Shown here piece by piece: positions 6,898 to 11,912 of a DNA stretch of 11,912 bases. How positions within the stretch are numbered: position 1 is the stretch's first letter; each line of letters starts with the position of its first letter. The stretch is from PBB1 sp031380885. Its GTDB lineage: Bacteria; Pseudomonadota; Gammaproteobacteria; Burkholderiales; Burkholderiaceae_C. The notes below the pieces were generated by a model. It worked only from the letters and a program-made list of their open reading frames with translations. It was not told the DNA's origin and did no database searches. Made by a program: the position numbers and the translations under genes. The DNA lies in NCBI GenBank assembly GCA_031380885.1, contig JANMXL010000248.1:1-11912 (forward strand). Reading direction: 5' to 3'.

Positions 6898-7680
6898 ATG
6901 TTCAAACCCACAACCATTCCGCAAGGCCGCGTCCACCGCGACCTGACCGATGCCGAGTTCGCCGAGCTAGACGAACTGCTGACGCAGACCCCCGAGCCGC
7001 TGGAGCCCGTCGATGTGGTGATGCTCGACGGCTTTCTGTGCGGCGTGTTAGTGCAGCCGGTGCTGCTGGAGACCGCGACCTGGCTGCCGCACGCCTTCGA
7101 TTTCGATGGCACGCCGCTGCCTGACGACGTTGACGCCGCGTGGCTGGAACGCACCACCGCGCTGATCCTGCGCCGCCACGCTGCGTTGACACGCGCAATC
7201 GCCGAAGACGGCTGGTTCGACCCGCTGGTGCTTGAAGCTGATGAGGACCAGGCGGCGGCGCCACCGGCCGAGGGCGCGAACGACGACCATGAGCAGCTCC
7301 TGGCCAGCCTGCACCCGGTGTCGCAGCCGCTGATGCCCTGGGTCGCCGGTTTCCAGCATGCGACGCAGTGCTTCCCTGACCTGTCCGAGCTGAGCGACGA
7401 CGCCGTGCTGTCAGCGCTGGCGCGGCTGTACCGCCACCTGCCGGCCGAGACCGATGATGAGCGCGAAGTCGTCGCCACGCTGGACCGCGAACAGCCGCTG
7501 ACCACGCTGGACGACGCGATCGAAGACCTCGTGATCGCGATCGCCGACCTGTCCGACCTGACCCGCCAAGCGCGCTTCAAGGTCGAGACCGTCAAGCGCG
7601 ACGCGCCCAAGCCCGGCCGCAACGACCCGTGTGCCTGCGGCAGCGGCAAGAAGTTCAAGGCGTGCCATGGAAAGACATGA
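6898..7680 (+). CDS. YecA/UPF0149-family protein with C-terminal SEC-C zinc motif
   Basis: A 260-residue protein. The N-terminal and middle parts (from DLTDAEFAELDELL through PEPLEPVDVVMLDGFLCGVL) match the UPF0149/YecA family, an acidic all-helical domain of unclear function. The C-terminus GRNDPCACGSGKKFKACHG is a SEC-C motif, Cys-x-Cys-x8-Cys-His, like the zinc site at the end of SecA. Family knowledge: SEC-C tails bind Zn2+ or Fe2+, and E. coli YecA associates with SecA and ribosomes; a similar helper role in protein export or quality control is plausible. The ATG at 6898-6900 is chosen because the family homology starts soon after it; the ribosome site is weak. An open frame runs further upstream but crosses the kinase start region and shows no homology. 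Confidence 0.87.
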   Translation: MFKPTTIPQGRVHRDLTDAEFAELDELLTQTPEPLEPVDVVMLDGFLCGVLVQPVLLETATWLPHAFDFDGTPLPDDVDAAWLERTTALILRRHAALTRAIAEDGWFDPLVLEADEDQAAAPPAEGANDDHEQLLASLHPVSQPLMPWVAGFQHATQCFPDLSELSDDAVLSALARLYRHLPAETDDEREVVATLDREQPLTTLDDAIEDLVIAIADLSDLTRQARFKVETVKRDAPKPGRNDPCACGSGKKFKACHGKT

Positions 7681-7777
7681 GGCCCCCCAGTCGCGCTGCT
7701 CCTGCCCCAGGGCTACGCAGGGGCCTCTTCGAGTCCTTGGGGCGCTGTCCGCCTTGGGGCGGCCCGGCGGCGGACAG
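7680..7777. repeat. REP-like GC-rich intergenic element with inverted repeats
   Basis: Almost the whole gap between two genes is a structured GC-rich block. Seen: AGGCCCC (7680-7686) pairing with GGGGCCT (7720-7726); CCTTGGGGCG repeated at 7735-7744 and 7752-7761; and a perfect 9-base inverted repeat CTGTCCGCC (7745-7753) with GGCGGACAG (7769-7777). The wording (CCCCAGTCGC, then CCTTGGGGCGGCCC) resembles a dispersed intergenic repeat I associate with Burkholderiales genomes; that resemblance is from memory. It could also act as a terminator or mRNA-stabilising structure for the preceding gene. No T-run is present. Confidence 0.55.
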
Positions 7778-7794
7778 GTGAGGACGGCGAACTG

Positions 7795-8592
7795 ATGCGC
7801 CTGCAGCTGCTGTCCGACCTGCACCTGGAAACCGAGGCCTTCGAGCCGCAGCCGGCGTCGGCGGCCGAGCTGCTGGTGCTGGCGGGCGACGTCGACAGCA
7901 CCTGGCGCGAACTCGATCGTTTCCGTGACTGGCCGGTGCCGGTGATCTTCATCGCCGGCAACCACGAATTCGACCAGCGCGAGCTCGACGATGCGACGCC
8001 CGCGCTGCGTGCGCGCTGTGTATCGCTGGGCATCACGATGCTCGAAAAGCAGAGCTGCATACGCACCGATGCAATGGGCCGGCGCATCCGTTTTGTTGCC
8101 ACCACCCGCTGGAGCGATTTCGACCTGTTCGGCGCCGCCCAACAAGCGAAGGCGATGCGCGCGGCCACCTACTTCGTCGACGTGATGCGATCGACGCAGC
8201 ACGGCGCACCCTTCGATGCCGCGGCAGTGCGCATCGAGGCGCTGGCCTGCCGCGACTGGTTGGCTGCTGAACTGGTGCTGGCACCCGCATCGGCCGACGA
8301 GGCCTGGGACGCGACCGTCGTCATCACCCACTACGCGCCCAGCATCCGCAGCGCCGACCCGCGCTACGGCAAGCAGCCCGGCACGGCCAGCTTCTGCAAT
8401 GCCGACGATGAGTTGTTGCCGCACGCCGATCTGTGGATCCATGGTCACCTGCACTGCCGCCATGACTACCGGGTGGCGCATCCGAACAGCCAGGGCGGCA
8501 AGAGCGAGACGCGTGTGATCTGCAACGCCCGCGGCCACAGCCGCAAGGGCGAGGCCGATCACTACAACGGGCTGCTCACATTAGAGGTGTGA
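7795..8592 (+). CDS. Calcineurin-like metallophosphoesterase
   Basis: A 265-residue cytoplasmic enzyme with the complete metal-binding signature of the calcineurin-like superfamily: SDLHLE (Asp8, His10), AGDVD (Asp32), AGNHEFD (Asn56, His57), THYAPS (His179) and IHGHLH (His218, His220). These residues hold two metal ions that hydrolyse phosphoester bonds. No signal peptide or membrane segment is visible. The substrate cannot be told from sequence; members cleave nucleotides, phosphoproteins or nucleic acids. The ATG at 7795 follows a purine-rich GAGGACGG stretch about ten bases upstream. The gene follows the YecA-like gene on the same strand but the REP-like element lies between, so co-transcription is uncertain. 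It converges on the antitoxin gene with 20 bases between, where only a weak 5-base inverted repeat (8594-8598 with 8610-8614) is seen. Confidence 0.92.
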   Translation: MRLQLLSDLHLETEAFEPQPASAAELLVLAGDVDSTWRELDRFRDWPVPVIFIAGNHEFDQRELDDATPALRARCVSLGITMLEKQSCIRTDAMGRRIRFVATTRWSDFDLFGAAQQAKAMRAATYFVDVMRSTQHGAPFDAAAVRIEALACRDWLAAELVLAPASADEAWDATVVITHYAPSIRSADPRYGKQPGTASFCNADDELLPHADLWIHGHLHCRHDYRVAHPNSQGGKSETRVICNARGHSRKGEADHYNGLLTLEV

Positions 8593-8612
8593 CGAGTCAT
8601 CGATCCGAAGAC

Positions 8613-8927
8613 TCAAGCGACGACTTCGAGGCCGCGCTTTTGCACCAGGTGCAGCAGCTTCAGCGCTGCACCGGTCGGCTTCTTCTGGCCGATTTCCCAC
8701 TTCTGCACCGTCGAGAGGCTGGTGTTCAGCAGTCGTGCAAAGACGGCCTGGCTGACCCGCGTGGTCTCGCGGATGTGTTTGATTTGTTCGGGTTGCAGCG
8801 GTTCGACTGGCGACAGGCAAAGCTGGTCGAATTCGCGCAGCGTGATCTGATCCATCACGCCCGCCTTGTGAAGCCCCTTGGCCGTTTCATGAATCGCATT
8901 AAGGATCGGTGATTTAGTCGTTCGCAT
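8613..8927 (-). CDS. XRE-family helix-turn-helix antitoxin (HigA/NadS-like)
   Basis: A 104-residue DNA-binding protein, second gene of a toxin-antitoxin pair. Seen: a Cro/C1-type helix-turn-helix at about 47-95, with the core RVSQAVFARLLNTSLSTVQKWE and the typical IGQKKPTGAALKLLHLV ending. The N-terminal 40 residues would contact the toxin in this kind of module. The ATG at 8925-8927 lies inside the last codons of the toxin gene (14-base overlap), with GAGGT about eight bases upstream, so the two are translationally coupled. Family knowledge: such antitoxins neutralise the toxin and repress the shared promoter, here probably the palindrome at 9306-9344. The order toxin-then-antitoxin is that of the HigBA type. 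GC content is visibly lower than in the surrounding genes, suggesting acquisition. Confidence 0.9.
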   Translation of the reverse strand: MRTTKSPILNAIHETAKGLHKAGVMDQITLREFDQLCLSPVEPLQPEQIKHIRETTRVSQAVFARLLNTSLSTVQKWEIGQKKPTGAALKLLHLVQKRGLEVVA

Positions 8928-9294
8928 CGCAATCTACCTCTGTCAATTCACCAGCACTCTGTGCCTTGACCATGGCCTGCGCCGTCATTAACAGCAGATG
9001 CGCTGCCAACTTCTTCAGCGCCTCGGTTTCGTCTTTGTCGATGTTGCTGCGTTGGTTCTTCGGGAAGCCGAACACAAAGACCCAGCGGTTACCTCGGTTG
9101 GTGGCAACCAGCGTTCGATAGCCACCGCTCTTGCCCTGTCCGGGCCGCCCAATCCGCTTCTTGACCAGCCCGCCACCGAGGTCGGTATCAATCAAGCCTT
9201 CGGACATTTCATTGACTGCCGCGCACAGGCTGGCCGTGCTCAGCTCCTCTTTGCGTGCCCAACGGTCAAACCAGCGGGTTTTGTAAACCGCCAT
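8914..9294 (-). CDS. RelE/HigB-like type II toxin (PF06296-type)
   Basis: A 126-residue protein with the hallmark segments of the small RelE-superfamily group often listed as COG4737/PF06296: FDRWARK (9-15), LGGGLVKKRIGRPGQGKSGGYRTL (39-62) and FVFGFPKNQRSNI (73-85). RelE-like toxins act as ribosome-dependent or free mRNA endonucleases; the activity of this subgroup is inferred. The ATG at 9292-9294 is chosen because GGAGGG lies about five bases upstream, while an in-frame GTG at 9298-9300 would collide with that site. It is the first gene of the module and overlaps the antitoxin gene. It appears intact. The base composition is less GC-rich than its neighbours. Confidence 0.9.
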   Translation of the reverse strand: MAVYKTRWFDRWARKEELSTASLCAAVNEMSEGLIDTDLGGGLVKKRIGRPGQGKSGGYRTLVATNRGNRWVFVFGFPKNQRSNIDKDETEALKKLAAHLLLMTAQAMVKAQSAGELTEVDCDAND

Positions 9295-9305
9295 GCACAC
9301 CCTCC

Positions 9306-9344
9306 GTGCCGGATATCATAGCACTGGGTGCTACATATCCGCAC
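9306..9344 (-). promoter_or_regulatory. Promoter with long imperfect palindromic operator for the toxin-antitoxin module
   Basis: The 39-base region upstream of the toxin gene is nearly symmetrical: GTGC (9306-9309) with GCAC (9341-9344), GGATAT (9311-9316) with ATATCC (9335-9340), and TAGCAC (9319-9324) with GTGCTA (9328-9333), around a TGG centre, with one-base offsets between arms. A TATGAT -10-like box (9315-9320, read on the minus strand) lies within the left arm, and GGAGGG follows at 9300-9305. The -35 box at the expected spacing is poor. Position and symmetry suit autorepression by the antitoxin. Confidence 0.55.
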
Positions 9345-9380
9345 ACCACAATACCAGACCAATGCGGCTATGCAGGTGAA

Positions 9381-9989
9381 TCACGCGCCGCAGATTCCAT
9401 CGAAACAGGTCGACAGCAGCAGCTCGATGATGCGTTCGTCGCTGTGCTGCTGCGACAGCTTCAGCAGCCCCAGCACCGGGTCACAGGCCCGCGCGAACAG
9501 TGTGTACAGCACCACCTCGGGTGGCAGCTCGCGGTTCAGGTGGCCGGCGGCTTGCGCCGCCACGATCCACGCGCCCAGCTTGTCGCTGACGTCCATCAGC
9601 CGTTGCAGGTAACCGGTGTCGTTGGACAGCGCTGCGCGCAGCGACGAGTTCTGCGCCGGCAGCGAGGGCATCTCGCCGGCCAGCTGCACCTGCATCGACC
9701 AGCGCGCCACCGCCCGCAGGTGGTCGATCGCGCGGGCGGTCGGGTGCGAGTCGAGTGTCGCGATGAAAGCCAGCGCGCGGTCGAGCAGCCGCACCATCGC
9801 GGCCGCGGCCAGCGCCTCCTTCGACGCGAAGTGCTTGTAGAGGCTGGCCTTGGCGATGCCGACATCGGCCGCGACTTCGTCGACAGTCATCACGTCGTAG
9901 CCTTTTTCGGCCAGCAGGCGGTTCACCGAGGCGACGATCGCGTCTTCGCGAGCGCGCAGCATCTGCGCCTTGAACGGGGTGCGACTCAT
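9381..9989 (-). CDS. TetR/AcrR-family transcriptional regulator
   Basis: A 202-residue repressor-type protein. Seen: an N-terminal DNA-binding domain with the TetR helix-turn-helix at about 34-57 (TVDEVAADVGIAKASLYKHFASKEAL), followed by an all-helical ligand and dimerisation domain. The ATG at 9987-9989 is chosen over the in-frame TTG six bases upstream; neither has a good ribosome site. The gene is divergent from the PaiB-like gene across 123 bases, the usual arrangement for a TetR protein and a target, so regulation of the PaiB-like and cytochrome genes is a reasonable guess. It also lies on the same strand as the toxin gene, 86 bases upstream of it, but that module has its own likely promoter. 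The ligand is unknown. Confidence 0.92.
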   Translation of the reverse strand: MSRTPFKAQMLRAREDAIVASVNRLLAEKGYDVMTVDEVAADVGIAKASLYKHFASKEALAAAAMVRLLDRALAFIATLDSHPTARAIDHLRAVARWSMQVQLAGEMPSLPAQNSSLRAALSNDTGYLQRLMDVSDKLGAWIVAAQAAGHLNRELPPEVVLYTLFARACDPVLGLLKLSQQHSDERIIELLLSTCFDGICGA

Positions 9990-10112
9990 CCACAAAGTGT
10001 AGGGGCCTGTCTTTGACGCTTGCCTTGCTGCGATCGAAGGGCCGCAATACCCCCGGGCTCGATCCAGTCGGCGCTGGTTCTACGATCGGCATTCTCGGTT
10101 TGCCGTATTCCC
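9990..10112. promoter_or_regulatory. Divergent regulator/PaiB-like intergenic region
   Basis: A 123-base gap that should hold promoters for both divergent genes. Seen: GATCGA (10032-10037) mirrored by TCGATC (10059-10064), a widely spaced 6-base inverted repeat, and a small CAC-AAA-GTG element at 9991-9999 next to the TetR start. TTGACG at 10013-10018 resembles a -35 box, but no matching -10 box follows. Neither repeat is strong enough to call the TetR operator. Confidence 0.35.
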
Positions 10113-10772
10113 ATGTACCTGCCATCCCACTTCGAAGAATCCCGCGCCGAGGTGCTGCATCAGCTGATGCGCACCCACCCGCTGGGCCTGCTCGTCACCC
10201 AGTCGATGCCGCACGCCGAAGGTGCGCCTGCGCCGATCGAGGCCAATGCGCTGCCGTTCCACCTCGACCCCGGCCGCGGCCCGCACGGCACGCTGGTCGC
10301 GCATGTGGCGCGCGCCAACCCGGTGTGGCGCGAGGCGCGCACCGACGCCGAGGTGCTGGTGGTGTTCCAGGGCCCGCAGGCCTACATCTCGCCGGGTTGG
10401 TACGCGACCAAGGCCGAGACCGGCAAGGTCGTGCCGACCTGGAACTACGTGCTGGTCGAGGCGCGTGGCCGGCTGATCGTGCGCGACGACGCGGCCTGGG
10501 TGCATGCGCTGGTGTCGACCTTGACCGACCTGCACGAGGCCGCTCGCCCCGCGCCGTGGAAGGTGACCGATGCGCCGACCGATTACATCGCGGCGACCCA
10601 GCGCGCCATCGTCGGCATCGAGGTCGAATTGAGCGCGCTGAAAGGCAAGTGGAAGGTCAACCAGAACCGCTCGGCGGCCGACCGCGCTGGCGTGGTTGAG
10701 GGCCTGGCGGCCATCGGCCGCGACGACGTCGCAGCACTGGTCGACACCCACGGACCGAAGCCTCTGCCCTGA
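10113..10772 (+). CDS. PaiB-type FMN-binding protein
   Basis: A 219-residue protein of the PaiB family (FMN-binding, split-barrel fold). Seen: MYLPSHFEE at the start, HPLGLLVT (22-29), GPQAYISPGWYATK (87-100), KVVPTWNYVLVEARG (105-119) and the terminal LKGKWKVNQNRS (176-187), which together form the family's flavin and dimer signature. Bacillus PaiB was described as a negative regulator of sporulation and protease genes; in other bacteria the role is mostly unknown and a flavin-linked redox or detoxification job is equally possible. The ATG at 10113 is chosen because homology begins exactly there; the frame stays open upstream but without family sequence. No clear ribosome site is seen. The diheme cytochrome gene begins only 11 bases after the stop, suggesting co-transcription. 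Confidence 0.9.
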   Translation: MYLPSHFEESRAEVLHQLMRTHPLGLLVTQSMPHAEGAPAPIEANALPFHLDPGRGPHGTLVAHVARANPVWREARTDAEVLVVFQGPQAYISPGWYATKAETGKVVPTWNYVLVEARGRLIVRDDAAWVHALVSTLTDLHEAARPAPWKVTDAPTDYIAATQRAIVGIEVELSALKGKWKVNQNRSAADRAGVVEGLAAIGRDDVAALVDTHGPKPLP

Positions 10773-10783
10773 GGCTGTCGACA

Positions 10784-11506
10784 ATGAAATCCCTGATCTT
10801 GTGGCTGGCCGCTCTGATCGCCACTGCTGCCGATGCCGCCCCGCCGTTCGAAGACACCCTGGCCCAGCGGCTGCAGGCCTGCACCGGGTGCCACGGTGCA
10901 CAGGGCCGCGCCACGCCCGGTGGCTACCAGCCGCGGCTGGCGGGCAAGCCGGCGGGCTACCTGGTTCACCAGCTGCTGAATTTCCGCGATGGCCGCCGCG
11001 ACTACGGCCCGATGACCGCGCTGGTCGATCCACTGAGCGACGCCTATCTTCTGGAGATCGCGACGCATTTCTCCGCGCTCGAGGTGCCTTACCCCGCACC
11101 ACAGCCGTCCACCGCGGCCCCCGCCGTTCTGCAACGCGGTGAACAACTGGTGCGCGATGGCGACCCGGCCCGCGGCGTGCCGGCCTGCACCCAGTGCCAT
11201 GGCGACACGATGATGGGCGTGGCCCCGGCCATCCCCGGGCTGCTGGGCCTGCCGCGCGATTACGTGAACGCGCAGCTCGGCGCCTGGCGCAGCGGCAAGC
11301 GTCGCGCGCAGGCGCCCGATTGCATGGCCCATGTCGCACAGCAGCTGAGCCTGGCCGACGTCGACGCGGTGTCGCACTGGCTGACGTCGCAGCCGGTGCC
11401 GCCAGGCAGCAAGCCGCTGGCGGGGCTGCCCGGTGGGCAGAAGCTGCCAGCAGACTGTGGTGGCGTGAGCGCCGACGCGGCGACCGAAGCGGGGGCCGTG
11501 CGATGA
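10784..11506 (+). CDS. Secreted diheme cytochrome c (cytochrome c4-like)
   Basis: A 240-residue periplasmic electron carrier. Seen: a signal peptide (MKSLILWLAALIATAADA, cut about residue 18-19), two covalent heme sites CTGCH (33-37) and CTQCH (135-139), and candidate distal heme ligands Met77 (YGPMTAL) and Met181 (DCMAHVA), giving two similar cytochrome domains joined by a Pro/Ala-rich linker (about 102-113). This is the plan of cytochrome c4, which shuttles electrons to terminal oxidases. The C-terminal 35 residues are low-complexity. GAGG, directly continuing from the PaiB-like stop codon, serves as ribosome site about nine bases before the ATG. The stop overlaps the next cytochrome gene as ATGA. 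Confidence 0.92.
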   Translation: MKSLILWLAALIATAADAAPPFEDTLAQRLQACTGCHGAQGRATPGGYQPRLAGKPAGYLVHQLLNFRDGRRDYGPMTALVDPLSDAYLLEIATHFSALEVPYPAPQPSTAAPAVLQRGEQLVRDGDPARGVPACTQCHGDTMMGVAPAIPGLLGLPRDYVNAQLGAWRSGKRRAQAPDCMAHVAQQLSLADVDAVSHWLTSQPVPPGSKPLAGLPGGQKLPADCGGVSADAATEAGAVR

Positions 11507-11912
11507 GCGGCCGTCGAACCGGGCTCTGGGTTCTGGCTACCGGCTTGGTCGTCATCGGCGCACTGGCGGCCGGGCTGGTCGCGCTGAACCTGCGCGGCGA
11601 GGGCGAGTTGAGCGCCGAGATCGCCTCGGCGCAGCCCGGCCTGCCGGCCAGCGCCGAACTGGTGGCCCGCGGCGCCTACCTGGCGCGCGCCGGCAACTGC
11701 CTGGCCTGCCACACCGCGCGGGGCGGCGAGCCCTATGCCGGCGGGCGCGGCATCGACACGCCCTTCGGCACCGTCTACAGCAGCAACCTGACCCCCGATG
11801 AGCCCACCGGCCTGGGCCGCTGGTCGGCCCCGGCCTTCTGGCGCGCGATGCACCACGGGCGCTCGGCCGACGGCCGGCTGCTGGTGCCGGCCTTCCCGTA
11901 CACCAGCACCAC
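11503..11912 (+). CDS. Membrane-anchored cytochrome c, 3'-truncated by window edge
   Basis: The first 136 full codons are visible and the frame is open to the right edge. Seen: a short Arg-rich start, one hydrophobic segment (about 8-28) that would be an uncleaved anchor or signal, and a heme site CLACH (66-70), followed by GGRGIDTPFGTVYSSNLTPDEPTGLGRWS and HHGRSADGRLLVPAFPY. These segments are typical of the cytochrome c subunits of membrane alcohol, aldehyde and gluconate-type dehydrogenases and of related c-type cytochromes. Family subunits can carry up to three hemes, so more heme sites may lie outside the window. The ATG overlaps the TGA of the diheme cytochrome (ATGA), so the two are translated together and probably form one electron-transfer chain. 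The catalytic partner is not visible. Confidence 0.9.
   Translation, partial: MSGRRTGLWVLATGLVVIGALAAGLVALNLRGEGELSAEIASAQPGLPASAELVARGAYLARAGNCLACHTARGGEPYAGGRGIDTPFGTVYSSNLTPDEPTGLGRWSAPAFWRAMHHGRSADGRLLVPAFPYTST

Noticed and set aside
8594..8614. GAGTC/GACTC inverted repeat between the convergent phosphoesterase and antitoxin genes
   Set aside because: Five-base stem, 11-base loop and no T-run, too weak to call a terminator.
10020..10112. Upstream extension of the PaiB-like frame
   Set aside because: Family homology starts exactly at the ATG at 10113, and the extension would consume the divergent promoter region.
10080..11555. Minus-strand open frame of 491 codons opposite the PaiB-like and cytochrome genes
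   Set aside because: Arg/Ala/Pro-rich composition and no domain; the plus strand has intact heme and flavin motifs.

Overview
The window is dense, high-GC bacterial DNA with almost no spacing between genes. Codon use, protein families and one intergenic repeat all look like a betaproteobacterium of the order Burkholderiales (Rubrivivax/Leptothrix/Variovorax-like). That placement is inference from sequence style, not a database match. No rRNA, tRNA, CRISPR array, IS element or phage gene was recognised, and no gene-free stretch exceeds about 125 bases.

Layout. (1) Bases 1-919 (+) hold the 3' part of a rubredoxin-reductase-like FAD/NAD(P)H oxidoreductase, cut by the left edge. (2) Bases 6790-953 (-) hold six genes on one strand, in this transcription order: a soluble PAS histidine kinase, a NarL/FixJ-type response regulator (ATGA overlap), a NrtA/CynA-type substrate-binding protein with an unusual N-terminus, its permease, its ATPase, and cyanase (cynS). 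I read this as a cyanate uptake and detoxification locus with its own two-component sensor: cyanate enters through the ABC transporter, and cyanase converts it with bicarbonate to ammonium and CO2. (3) Bases 6898-8592 (+) hold a YecA/UPF0149 protein with a SEC-C zinc motif, a REP-like intergenic repeat and a calcineurin-like metallophosphoesterase. (4) Bases 9294-8613 (-) hold a toxin-antitoxin pair (RelE-type toxin first, XRE-type antitoxin second) of visibly lower GC, preceded by a long imperfect palindrome over its likely promoter. (5) A TetR regulator (9989-9381, -) is divergent from a PaiB-type FMN-binding protein (10113-10772, +). (6) The PaiB-type gene is followed closely by a secreted diheme cytochrome c (10784-11506) and a membrane-anchored monoheme cytochrome c that starts with an ATGA overlap and runs off the right edge.

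The most interesting part is the cyanate locus: it combines cyanase, a nitrate/cyanate-family ABC transporter and a PAS two-component system, with no LysR-type CynR and no carbonic anhydrase visible. The binding protein has a Cys/His-rich leader ahead of a buried Tat-type signal, and the response regulator has a three-unit, 15-bp-period expansion in its receiver domain. Secondary points are the toxin-antitoxin operator palindrome and the REP-like element.
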